Shown in pieces: positions 1 to 6,383 of a stretch of 8,775 bases of DNA (within the stretch, counting starts at the first letter, position 1; every line of letters starts with the position of its first letter). A program made the translations under genes and the position numbers. Source of the stretch: Candidatus Omnitrophota bacterium (GTDB lineage: Bacteria > Omnitrophota > Gorgyraeia > Gygaellales > Profunditerraquicolaceae). The notes beneath the pieces were generated by a model, which was given only the letters and a program-made list of their open reading frames with translations, was not told the origin of the DNA and made no database searches. The stretch covers positions 1 through 8,775 of the forward strand of contig JAHFFQ010000056.1 of NCBI GenBank assembly GCA_023247875.1. The letters run 5' to 3'.

Positions 1-1
1 A

Positions 2-253
2 AGCTCCTCAGAAATAGCTTTCGCGCCTTATTGCAAATATTACGGCACGCATTTTGAAGACATTCAAAAAAGGGTCCCGGACCTGACAAAGCTTAAAGCG
101 ATAGCCGGGCTTACTCCCCAGACATCTATTGAGGAGATCGTAGAGAGGACGGCGCATTACTTAAAAGATAACCCCGATGAGTTAAACAGCATACAATTAC
201 CGGAATCATCTGAAAATTTGTGCGGGGAGTTACCAGGCGCAAAAGACAGGTAA
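2..253 (+). CDS. NAD-dependent sugar epimerase/dehydratase, C-terminal end (partial)
   Basis: This is the last 83 codons of a gene entering from the left; the reading frame starts at base 2 and ends with TAA at 251-253. The segment FEDIQKRVPDLTKLKAIAGL, followed by T-P-Q-T-S-I-E-E-I-V, matches the C-terminal substrate-side region of extended short-chain dehydrogenases acting on nucleotide sugars. In that family an F/YED..RR.PD motif precedes a G..P..S/T-L-x-E-I helix. The Rossmann fold and the YxxxK catalytic residues lie outside the window, so the exact reaction (4-epimerase, dehydratase or UDP-glucuronate decarboxylase) cannot be assigned. The enzyme would be cytoplasmic. The stop is 12 bp before the response-regulator ATG, so the two are probably cotranscribed. 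It plausibly supplies a nucleotide sugar to the synthase encoded downstream, which is an inference from context. Confidence 0.8.
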   Translation, partial: SSSEIAFAPYCKYYGTHFEDIQKRVPDLTKLKAIAGLTPQTSIEEIVERTAHYLKDNPDELNSIQLPESSENLCGELPGAKDR

Positions 254-265
254 GAAAGGAAAAAC

Positions 266-652
266 ATGGAAAATAAAAAGAAGATATTGATCGTGGATGA
301 TGAAGTGGATATGCTGGAACTCTTCACCCTCAGACTTAAGGCCAACAACTTTGAAGTGGCTACCGCAGTAGACGGCGAAGATGCCTTGCGAAAGTTCGCT
401 CAAGAGAATCCCGACGCGATCCTTCTTGACATCATGATGCCCGGCATTGACGGCATAGATGTCTTGCGCAGGATAAGGAAGGAAAGCCCAAACATCCCTA
501 TTTTTATGATCACGGCCTTTAGCAATGAGGAGAGGTTCAAATTAGCGAATATTTTTAATGCCTCCGGTTTTATCCTGAAGACCGATGACCTGCAGAGCCA
601 GATAGAGAGCATAAATAACGCGATAGATATGGTCCGGAAGTATAAAAAATAA
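266..652 (+). CDS. Stand-alone response-regulator receiver domain
   Basis: The protein is 128 residues, essentially one CheY-like receiver domain with no output domain. The acidic pair is D11-D12, the phospho-acceptor is D55 in LLDIMMPG, the switch Thr is T83 in MITAF, and the conserved Lys is K105 in FILK. The Lys is normally followed by a cis-proline; here it is followed by Thr (KTDD), an unusual change in the beta5-alpha5 loop. An AAGAAAGGA Shine-Dalgarno sequence ends 5 bases before the ATG. The gene lies 12 bp after the epimerase stop and 49 bp before the beta-barrel gene, so it is probably in the operon. No histidine kinase is visible. Phosphorylation most likely controls a protein partner; the HEAT-repeat protein or the synthase are the obvious local candidates, by inference. 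Confidence 0.92.
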   Translation: MENKKKILIVDDEVDMLELFTLRLKANNFEVATAVDGEDALRKFAQENPDAILLDIMMPGIDGIDVLRRIRKESPNIPIFMITAFSNEERFKLANIFNASGFILKTDDLQSQIESINNAIDMVRKYKK

Positions 653-690
653 TCCATCGGTTTTCTCGTCTTTATAATTTCCCGCAAAAA

Positions 691-694
691 GAGG
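691..694 (+). promoter_or_regulatory. Ribosome binding site supporting the TTG start at 702
   Basis: GAGG at 691-694 is 7 bases before the TTG at 702, a normal spacing. A second GGAG at 697-700 is too close to serve that codon. No ATG or GTG in this frame precedes the hydrophobic signal-peptide core, so this site decides the start. Confidence 0.55.
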
Positions 695-701
695 TCGGAG
701 A

Positions 702-1547
702 TTGAGCAGGGTTTTCATATTCACTAAACTATTTTTTGCCTTAATTTTACTTTTCGTATCCTGTCCCCTCCTTCGCGCGGCCCAGGAAGTGCCCAGTGAA
801 AGGATAATAGAGAGGAAGGCCTTCCGGCCCACTGCTGCTGAAGAGGGGGAGAAAAAGGGAGAATGGTCTGTCGGCACTTTTTATGAGTTCAGCAATATAG
901 TCCAGGGAAGCAGGTACGGCTATTGGGATGAGCTGACTAACTACGCCGGATATACCTATCGTGATATGCGCGGGTATGTTTCCATGACAAAGCTAAGGCG
1001 CTTTAACCAGAATGACTATACCGCTAATTTCGGCGTAAACCTTAAACTTAAAGATTATTATATCCATGAAGAATATGGCTTTGGCTGGGATGTAAATTAT
1101 ATATATAAACAACAGAACATACTTGAAGTAAGCCATAAGCTCTACCGCAACCTCTTTTGGCAGATGGGCTACAACTACAGGCATTATCCGGTTAACGATA
1201 CCTATTTATCTTATCCCGGCCTGATATATTATTTCGGGGATAATTATATCGGTGTTGATTACGGCATATCCGCCATAGAAAGCCGCGGTGTCGCCCAGTT
1301 TGGCACGATCAAAAGCGATTTCGCCTTAACCAAATTCCTGCATTGGTCGCTCGGTACGGCTATCGGAGAGCGGCTTTATGATATATTCGGGCTTAAGGCC
1401 TCAAAGGAATACGGTTATATAATTTTTACCGCGGCAAATTTAAACATATCTAAAAATGTCAATTGCAGGATCGGTTTTTCTTACGGCACTGAAAGGCCTA
1501 AATTCATCAAACGCAGCCTTGACGCAAGCTTATCCGTTAAATTCTGA
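702..1547 (+). CDS. YaiO-family outer-membrane beta-barrel protein
   Basis: The protein is 281 residues and starts at TTG. Residues 1-26 form a signal peptide with a basic start, a hydrophobic core LFFALILLFV and a cleavage-like site after LLRAA. After an acidic linker the rest alternates aromatic and polar residues in repeated amphipathic strands (for example YYIHEEYGFGWDVNYIY and FWQMGYNYRHYPV). It ends in SLSVKF, the aromatic C-terminus typical of BAM-assembled barrels. Spacing, composition and the YGTERP turn near the end fit the YaiO family. In E. coli, yaiO neighbours the predicted glycosyltransferase gene yaiP, and a YaiO-type barrel sits near a GT2 gene here too. It may be a channel or docking site for an exported glycan, which is inference. 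The stop is 1 bp before the next ATG, so translation is probably coupled. Confidence 0.8.
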   Translation: MSRVFIFTKLFFALILLFVSCPLLRAAQEVPSERIIERKAFRPTAAEEGEKKGEWSVGTFYEFSNIVQGSRYGYWDELTNYAGYTYRDMRGYVSMTKLRRFNQNDYTANFGVNLKLKDYYIHEEYGFGWDVNYIYKQQNILEVSHKLYRNLFWQMGYNYRHYPVNDTYLSYPGLIYYFGDNYIGVDYGISAIESRGVAQFGTIKSDFALTKFLHWSLGTAIGERLYDIFGLKASKEYGYIIFTAANLNISKNVNCRIGFSYGTERPKFIKRSLDASLSVKF

Positions 1548-1548
1548 T

Positions 1549-2841
1549 ATGTACAACTACCATACTGATCTGGTTTTTAAGATCGACATCGCGTTATTGG
1601 GTGTTTTTATATTACTTGGCGTAATGACTGTCCTTTATGCCCTGATGAAGGAAGCCAGCTCCAGGCGCCGCAGCAGGGAGATATCTAATATAAAAAATAA
1701 CGTTTATGAGTTAATTCTTTCGGGGCAGAAAATAGACAATAAGCTTTGCCTGCCGGCGTTCTCCGGAATTACTCCGCGGCAGTTCCTTGATGCGGCGGTC
1801 AACAGAAGCAGGGAAGCCGTGTTTTTTAACGAGTCGGAACAAAAGGTCATTAAGCAATGTTTTTTATCCGCGGAGAGGGCCGCGAGAATTGAAAAAACAG
1901 CAGGAAGATCCTGGAACAAATGGCGCCGCATAGAGGCCATCTTAAGCTTAGGATACGCGCAGTCCGTTTCTTCTCTCGGGGTCCTTAAAAAGTCAATAAA
2001 CGATTCCGACGCGGATCTCTCGTATTTCTCGATCATCGCCCTCGGCCAGATACATAGTATTGCTTCCGCCAGGATATTACTGGATTTTCTAAAAAGCAGT
2101 CGTTTTCACCGCCACAAAGTTATTGCGGTCCTGGAAACATTTCCTAAGGAAATAGGCCGGGAGGCCGTCCTTTTAACTCACGCTAAGGATCCGGAAGTCA
2201 GCTCCTGGGCGATAAAACTGATCTCTAAGCTTAAGCCGGAAGGTTGTCTTAAAGAGATAACCGGGCTTCTGCAGGATAACTCCGAAGAAGTCCGCGCCGC
2301 CGCCTGCGCATGCCTGGGTGAGCTGGGGGACAGGGAGGCAAAAGGGGCGCTTATCAAATGCCTTAATGATGATCTCTGGCTGGTCAGGGCCCACGCGGTA
2401 AAGGCCCTCTCAAAACTCCTGGGCAAAGAGTGCCTTCCGGAGGTTATCCGCCTGATCAATGACCCCTCCTTATCGGTTATAGACAGTTTAAAAGGCGTGC
2501 TCGCCGAGCATATCGTGTCAGCCATACCATATCTGGAGAAATTTTTATCCGGCAGCGATGAAATATCCAGAAGGGTTGCCAGGGAAGTGCTGGAAGTCGC
2601 AGGATATATCGTAAAGATGCTTAAGGATATATTATCCTCAGGCGATGAAGAGAAGATCCGGGCAGTGAGATTATTGGAAGGTATGGCTAAGTCAGGCGCT
2701 CATTTCGGCCTGGAAGCAGCGCTGATGAGTTTCTCCGGAGAAGAACAAGAAAGGATTTTAACCGTGATCAGGAACATGGATAAACAAATGGCAGAGCATA
2801 TCGCAAAGCATATGGCAGGGGAAATGCACAAACCGCTATGA
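1549..2841 (+). CDS. Membrane-anchored HEAT-repeat protein
   Basis: The ATG at 1549 is preferred. It follows the upstream stop by 1 bp (TGATATG), has no strong Shine-Dalgarno sequence and is probably read by re-initiation. An in-frame ATG at 1456 would overlap the barrel gene by 92 bp and add 31 residues with no recognisable role. The product is 430 residues. One transmembrane helix spans about 15-33 and is followed at once by an Arg/Lys-rich stretch (about 34-44), so by the positive-inside rule the large C-terminal part is cytoplasmic. From about 125 to 410 it is built of alpha-helical HEAT/PBS-lyase-like repeats, clearest at 235-305, where the pattern D-x-x-x-x-V-R-A-x-A repeats. No catalytic motif is seen. 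It overlaps the synthase gene by 4 bp, so it is likely a scaffold or regulatory subunit of the synthase, perhaps reading the receiver protein. That role is an inference. Confidence 0.85.
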   Translation: MYNYHTDLVFKIDIALLGVFILLGVMTVLYALMKEASSRRRSREISNIKNNVYELILSGQKIDNKLCLPAFSGITPRQFLDAAVNRSREAVFFNESEQKVIKQCFLSAERAARIEKTAGRSWNKWRRIEAILSLGYAQSVSSLGVLKKSINDSDADLSYFSIIALGQIHSIASARILLDFLKSSRFHRHKVIAVLETFPKEIGREAVLLTHAKDPEVSSWAIKLISKLKPEGCLKEITGLLQDNSEEVRAAACACLGELGDREAKGALIKCLNDDLWLVRAHAVKALSKLLGKECLPEVIRLINDPSLSVIDSLKGVLAEHIVSAIPYLEKFLSGSDEISRRVAREVLEVAGYIVKMLKDILSSGDEEKIRAVRLLEGMAKSGAHFGLEAALMSFSGEEQERILTVIRNMDKQMAEHIAKHMAGEMHKPL

Positions 2842-4253
2842 GCATAATTTTAGCAAGGATTACTTACGCGATGTTCTTTGTTTTTCTCGGCTATTTCCTT
2901 CTGCTGTCCGCTTTTTATTTTTTTCTCTCCTTTGTGGGGTTTTTTGAGGGAAGAAAAAGGTCCTGGGAGAGCGAGGAGGAGGACTATCCGCTTATCTATC
3001 TTTCCGGGATTGCCATCCCTGTAACCATAGTAATACCGGCCCGCAATGAAGAGGCATGGATACGCGATTCTTTATTGTCGGTGCTTAATCTTAATTACCC
3101 CAAATTTGAGGTGATCATTGTTGATGACGGTTCCCAGGACAATACCTTTGGGGTTGTGGACGCGATGTTAAAGCTAAGGCCGATAGACATACCGTATATA
3201 AAACACTACAAGGATGGCTTGGTCCACGCGATATTCAAAAGTGAGAAATATCCGCATGTGACTGTTATACGCAAACAGGCAGGGGTTAAAAAGGCCGGTT
3301 CGGTCAATTCCGGGCTGAATATGGCCAGGAATGAATATATATGCGTAGTTGACGCGGATACCGTGCTGGATCCCAACGCCCTGCTTAAAGTAATGGCTTG
3401 CGTGGAAAGAGAACCCGGTAAGGTCGTCGGGGTGGGGAGTTACTTCGGCCTTGCCAATGACCTTAAGATAAAAGACGGGAGGGTCATAGAGAGGAATTTA
3501 TCTTTTAACCCGATAATCGCCTACCAGAATCTTGAGTATATCCGCTCATTCATAGGCAATCGCATCGGGTGGAGCAAATATAATGCCATGCCGGTGGTAG
3601 CTGGAGGTTTCAGCATGTGGCGCAGGGATATTTTACATGCCTTAGGGGGGTTTTCCGCGGATTTTACCTGCGAAGATATTGAATTCACATTTCGCGCCCA
3701 TGCCTACCTGGCTAAGAATAAGGATAAGGATCATAAAATAATCATGCTGCCATATGCCGTAGGCTGGACTGAAGGGCCGGGCAATTTCCGTTCGCTTATC
3801 TCTCAACGCAGCCGCTGGCAGAGGGTTACCGATGAAACCGTTGCGCATTATAAATACATGATCTTTAATCCCGGATACGGCAGCTTTGCCTTCTTAACTA
3901 TTCCTTATTTCCTGTTTTATGAAGTTTTCGGCGTGTTTTTTGAGATAGGCAGTATTATCTTTGTGATTGCCGGCTGGGCCCTCGGAATGCTTGATATACG
4001 TACATTTTTTGCGTTCATATTATTGATGGTTTTATCCCAGGCAGTCATATCTTTGTTCTCCATATTTTCATTCATCCGGGTCCAGAGGATATTCCGCCCG
4101 CGCTACATAATCTATTTGATTGTTTTAAGTTTTGTAGAATTCCTCTGGTATAGGTGGATAATCTCTGCGGCAAAGCTATTGGGCACATATACTTTTTTCA
4201 GGGGAGTCAAGGAGCATAACCAATATCAAAGGGTAAAGAGGGTAAAAGTATAG
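2838..4253 (+). CDS. Processive family 2 glycosyltransferase (membrane polysaccharide synthase)
   Basis: The protein is 471 residues, and its ATG overlaps the previous stop as ATGA. An N-terminal membrane helix (about 10-34) is followed by a GT-A catalytic domain from about 60. Visible motifs are VTIVIPARNEE (62-72), DDG at 96-98, DAD at 172-174 (metal/UDP binding), ED at 279-280 (catalytic base region, in FTCEDIEFTFRAH) and QRSRW at 323-327. The QxxRW motif marks processive synthases that polymerise and export the chain, as in cellulose, hyaluronan and PgaC-type poly-GlcNAc synthases. Two to four membrane helices follow (about 350-450). No PilZ domain is present, so regulation would have to come from a partner such as the HEAT protein. 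The sugar cannot be read from the sequence. The overall shape resembles PgaC or YaiP, but no PgaB-type deacetylase gene is in view. Confidence 0.92.
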   Translation: MSIILARITYAMFFVFLGYFLLLSAFYFFLSFVGFFEGRKRSWESEEEDYPLIYLSGIAIPVTIVIPARNEEAWIRDSLLSVLNLNYPKFEVIIVDDGSQDNTFGVVDAMLKLRPIDIPYIKHYKDGLVHAIFKSEKYPHVTVIRKQAGVKKAGSVNSGLNMARNEYICVVDADTVLDPNALLKVMACVEREPGKVVGVGSYFGLANDLKIKDGRVIERNLSFNPIIAYQNLEYIRSFIGNRIGWSKYNAMPVVAGGFSMWRRDILHALGGFSADFTCEDIEFTFRAHAYLAKNKDKDHKIIMLPYAVGWTEGPGNFRSLISQRSRWQRVTDETVAHYKYMIFNPGYGSFAFLTIPYFLFYEVFGVFFEIGSIIFVIAGWALGMLDIRTFFAFILLMVLSQAVISLFSIFSFIRVQRIFRPRYIIYLIVLSFVEFLWYRWIISAAKLLGTYTFFRGVKEHNQYQRVKRVKV

Positions 4254-4282
4254 GGCGAAAGCAGCCGTGGGATTTTTTCCGG

Positions 4283-4311
4283 TTTTCTTTATCTCTAATC
4301 TGTGCTAAGAT
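4283..4311 (+). promoter_or_regulatory. Candidate extended -10 promoter for the tRNA-Ser pair
   Basis: TAAGAT at 4306-4311 is preceded by TGC, giving an extended -10 (TGnTAAGAT). A weak -35, TTTTCT at 4283-4288, lies 17 bases upstream. Initiation would fall near 4318, about 15 bases before the first tRNA. The weak -35 limits confidence. Confidence 0.35.
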
Positions 4312-4332
4312 TATCCTTATTCCGCTTTTTAT

Positions 4333-4423
4333 GGAGAGTTGGCAGAGCTGGTTGAATGCGGCGGTCTCGAAAACCGTTGTCGTCGTAAGACGACCGGAGG
4401 TTCGAATCCTCCACTCTCCGCCA
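4333..4423 (+). tRNA. tRNA-Ser(CGA), CCA end encoded
   Basis: This is a complete class II tRNA. The acceptor stem pairs 4333-4339 (GGAGAGT) with 4413-4419 (ACTCTCC). The anticodon stem is 4361-4365 with 4372-4376 and contains two or fewer weak pairs. The anticodon CGA lies at 4368-4370 and reads UCG. The long variable arm has a perfect 6-bp stem (GTCGTC/GACGAC) closed by GTAA. The T arm is GGAGG, TTCGAAT, CCTCC. The discriminator is G4420, the serine identity base, and CCA is encoded at 4421-4423. Confidence 0.97.
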
Positions 4424-4442
4424 GTTTTAGAAGAATAGATTT

Positions 4443-4527
4443 GGAGAGGTCGCGTAGTGGTCGAGCGCGCGTGTTTGGAAAACACGTAATCCGTAAGGGT
4501 TCCAGGGTTCGAATCCCTGCCTCTCCG
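4443..4527 (+). tRNA. tRNA-Ser(GGA), CCA not encoded
   Basis: The acceptor stem pairs 4443-4449 (GGAGAGG) with 4520-4526 (CCTCTCC). The D stem is GCG/CGC. The anticodon stem is 4470-4474 (CGTGT) with 4482-4486 (ACACG), and the anticodon GGA at 4477-4479 reads UCC/UCU. A variable arm follows, then a T arm CAGGG, TTCGAAT, CCCTG. The discriminator is G4527. The next bases are TTA rather than CCA, so the 3' end must be added by CCA-adding enzyme, unlike its neighbour 19 bp upstream. The pair is probably cotranscribed. Confidence 0.97.
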
Positions 4528-4536
4528 TTAAAATTC

Positions 4537-4608
4537 TGCGACAAGGAAAAATCAAGCTATCCTAAGCGAACGTAGTTTTGCGACAAGCAAGACAGCGAGC
4601 GCAGGATA
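4537..4608. repeat. Short direct repeats within an imperfect hairpin after the tRNAs
   Basis: TGCGACAAG occurs at 4537-4545 and again at 4579-4587. The AATCAAGC that follows the first copy (4550-4557) recurs at 4630-4637. TATCCT at 4558-4563 followed by GCG at 4566-4568 can pair with CGCAGGATA at 4600-4608, giving a 9-bp stem with a 2-base bulge and a long loop. No T-tract follows, so it is not a clear terminator. Its role is unknown. Confidence 0.35.
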
Positions 4609-4642
4609 TGTTGCGTTACCGATAAGTAAAATCAAGCGGCAC

Positions 4643-4703
4643 AAAGGAGGGGGGCTTCTATTATTCTTGAGCCAATTCAAGAAGTGAGAACCGTCCCCTT
4701 TTT
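4643..4703. repeat. Palindromic REP-like intergenic element
   Basis: TTCTTGA at 4664-4670 and TCAAGAA at 4677-4683 form a perfect 7-bp inverted repeat around a 6-base loop. It is flanked by AAAGG plus a G run (4643-4654) on the left and by GAACCGTCCCC plus a T run (4688-4703) on the right, which can pair imperfectly around it. G/C-run plus palindrome elements of this kind are often dispersed repeats mobilised by REP-associated transposases. Calling this one such a repeat is inference from one copy. Rightward, the C run followed by TTTTT could also act as a weak terminator for the tRNA transcript. Confidence 0.35.
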
Positions 4704-4751
4704 ATTTATCCGTTTTGTTGTAAAAAAAGAAGAAAATTGTTGCGGCTAAGA

Positions 4752-6200
4752 ATGATGACGCGAATAATATTGGGAATTCTTTTGTCGTTTATTTGTATTC
4801 AGCCTATTGGCGCTGCTGAAGATGGGTATGCTCCGGCGGCAATCAGCGACGCCCCGGCGCTCGTAACGCTTGATTTCTCCCGTGAAAAAGGAATGTTTAG
4901 CAGGCAGTTGTTTAGCACAATGGATGCGCCTTTTGTTGATTTGGAAGAATATGAACTGCTTAAACAGTCAAATTTTACACTAGTGGCGAATATGGATCGT
5001 GATATAAGACCAGAGAAGGCAAAGGCAATAGCCGAGTATGGCTTCGAAACCCTGGTATTTTATGATCAAAAAAGGCCTATGGGAAAAGTCGAGCTTGAAA
5101 GAAATGCCCAGGAGTTTCTTGATAAGATCGATGCCCTGAAGAAAAGATACCCCGGCTTTGAGGTGAGATATATAATTTTTGCCAATGAGCCTGATTTGTC
5201 TTTTCCTCCCGGAGGATTTCCCGACGGGCTTAGTCCTTTCTGGATCGGCACAATGAATGAACTTTTCCATAATTATGAAGCATTTGTCAACTACGTCAAG
5301 TCCAAGAAACCCGAAGTAATGGTAGGAGGATTAGGCTTCGCCAGTGCCGGCAGCAGAGTTTGGATACAAAAGTTCCTTGAGTATGTTGATAAAAATAAAG
5401 TGCCTTTGGATTTTATCCCTTACCACTGTTACGCCTCAGGGCTAAAATCCTACATTGAAGGGTTGAACGCCATCGAAGAGATGCTGAATGATCATCCCGG
5501 GTTACATCCTAAATTAGCGGTTACTGAACTGGATATAAGGGCATTAATGATTCCCAATGATCAGCCTTACCCTGAAATGGACACTGCCTGGAAAGCAGCC
5601 CATAACATATTAGCTATGCTTTTCTTAGCTGATCGCGGGATATGGATGCTTATTGATTACGGCGGCCCTTCGCGCGATCAAGACGCAAATGCTAATTGCC
5701 TGTGGGTTAAGGCTGATGGGACCAAAAAACCGGTATATTTCGCCCATCAGGCGTTCAATCATTTAAACGACACGATTCAGATCGCTCAAGAGGGCAGCAA
5801 TTTCCAGACTTTTGGAGTAGGAGCAGGCAAGTCTAAGGATAATAATTCTTTAACCATTGTAATCGCAGGGTTCGACCAATATTCTTTGTTGCCGCATTTG
5901 ACTAAGCCTAAGCTTCCTGCCGGAGCCCCTCCTGTGAATCAGCCGCCGGAAGCAATCAATATGCAGGAGAGAGATAGGCAATCCCGCGATGCCTTGGTTT
6001 ATAAAAATTATTCGCTTAGCATAAAGAATCTACCTTGGAAAGATACGGATACCTTTGTTATGGAAACATATGCGGTAGACGATACCCACGATCTTGTGTT
6101 AATGGAAACCAGGGAAATAGAAGGCGCTTCGCAGATAACCATACATAAAGACATAGGGTTGCCACAGGTACAGCTGATAAAGATTTTTAAGAAGAAATAA
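4752..6200 (+). CDS. Secreted GH39-like glycoside hydrolase (clan GH-A)
   Basis: From the ATG at 4752 the protein is 482 residues. A TTG at 4737, after AAGAAGAAA, is a possible earlier start adding 5 residues. Residues 1-22 form a signal peptide (core IILGILLSFICI, cleavage after GAA), so it is exported. A (beta/alpha)8 barrel is suggested by the two clan-A glutamates: E146 in FANEPD (acid/base, after strand 4) and E259 in AVTELD (nucleophile, after strand 7). YHCY at 224-227 is also consistent with clan A. The glutamate contexts and length best match GH39-like enzymes, the family that includes beta-xylosidases and the Pseudomonas exopolysaccharide hydrolase PslG. A proline-rich linker (about 383-400) leads to a C-terminal beta-rich part. 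It may trim a polymer made by the upstream synthase, but it lies beyond the tRNAs and is not in that operon. Confidence 0.78.
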   Translation: MMTRIILGILLSFICIQPIGAAEDGYAPAAISDAPALVTLDFSREKGMFSRQLFSTMDAPFVDLEEYELLKQSNFTLVANMDRDIRPEKAKAIAEYGFETLVFYDQKRPMGKVELERNAQEFLDKIDALKKRYPGFEVRYIIFANEPDLSFPPGGFPDGLSPFWIGTMNELFHNYEAFVNYVKSKKPEVMVGGLGFASAGSRVWIQKFLEYVDKNKVPLDFIPYHCYASGLKSYIEGLNAIEEMLNDHPGLHPKLAVTELDIRALMIPNDQPYPEMDTAWKAAHNILAMLFLADRGIWMLIDYGGPSRDQDANANCLWVKADGTKKPVYFAHQAFNHLNDTIQIAQEGSNFQTFGVGAGKSKDNNSLTIVIAGFDQYSLLPHLTKPKLPAGAPPVNQPPEAINMQERDRQSRDALVYKNYSLSIKNLPWKDTDTFVMETYAVDDTHDLVLMETREIEGASQITIHKDIGLPQVQLIKIFKKK

Positions 6201-6289
6201 TGTTTAATAGGGGATAGGGATTGTTCTATAGCAAAGCCAAGGAGTTAAAATAATCCCCAAAACTGTACGATTTCTGTATAGTAAGCGAG

Positions 6290-6318
6290 TTGCGTTGTTG
6301 TAACTCATTGATTATAGC
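6290..6318 (+). promoter_or_regulatory. Weak candidate promoter upstream of the antiporter gene
   Basis: TTGCGT at 6290-6295 and TATAGC at 6313-6318 are separated by 17 bases. They match 3 and 4 positions of the sigma-70 hexamers. The -35 half overlaps a small inverted repeat, GAGTT at 6287-6291 with AACTC at 6302-6306, which might be an operator. Support is limited to spacing and partial consensus. Confidence 0.25.
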
Positions 6319-6321
6319 AGC

Positions 6322-6357
6322 GTTAGAAATGGAGGGGTTCTTTTCTCTGTCTCTCCG
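6322..6357 (+). repeat. Degenerate tRNA-Ser 3'-end-like sequence, copy 1
   Basis: Bases 6335-6357 align without gaps to 4505-4527, the T arm and 3' acceptor strand of tRNA-Ser(GGA), at 18 of 23 positions, including GGGTTC and CTCTCCG. The T-stem no longer pairs and no tRNA body is found upstream, so this is not a working tRNA. Its 5' flank (GTTAG then AAATG, 6322-6331) is shared with copy 2. It ends 26 bases before the antiporter ATG. Confidence 0.45.
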
Positions 6358-6383
6358 AATTATTTCAAAACCTACCAAATAAA

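Noticed and set aside
650..678. TATAAT at 673-678 between the receiver and barrel genes as an internal promoter
   Set aside because: No recognisable -35 lies at proper spacing and the gap is only 48 bp inside an apparent operon.
1456..1548. Upstream ATG extending the HEAT-repeat protein by 31 residues
   Set aside because: It would overlap the barrel gene by 92 bp, whereas ATG 1549 follows that gene's stop by 1 bp and leaves a sensible short N-terminus before the membrane helix.
4254..4300. Possible terminator after the synthase gene, with T-rich runs near 4272-4290
   Set aside because: Only about 3 bp of stem can be formed before the T run, too weak to call.
4207..4544. Reverse-strand open frames with peptides such as GGEWRIRTSG and AGIRTLEP
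   Set aside because: These are well-known spurious translations of the antisense strand of tRNA-Ser genes.
4339..4575. A 78-codon forward open frame across the tRNA pair
   Set aside because: It runs through both tRNA-Ser genes; its apparent protein is translated tRNA sequence.
4643..4689. Strong Shine-Dalgarno-like AAAGGAGG
   Set aside because: No usable coding frame follows: the TTG at 4668 reaches a stop after six codons. The purine run is better explained as part of the palindromic element.
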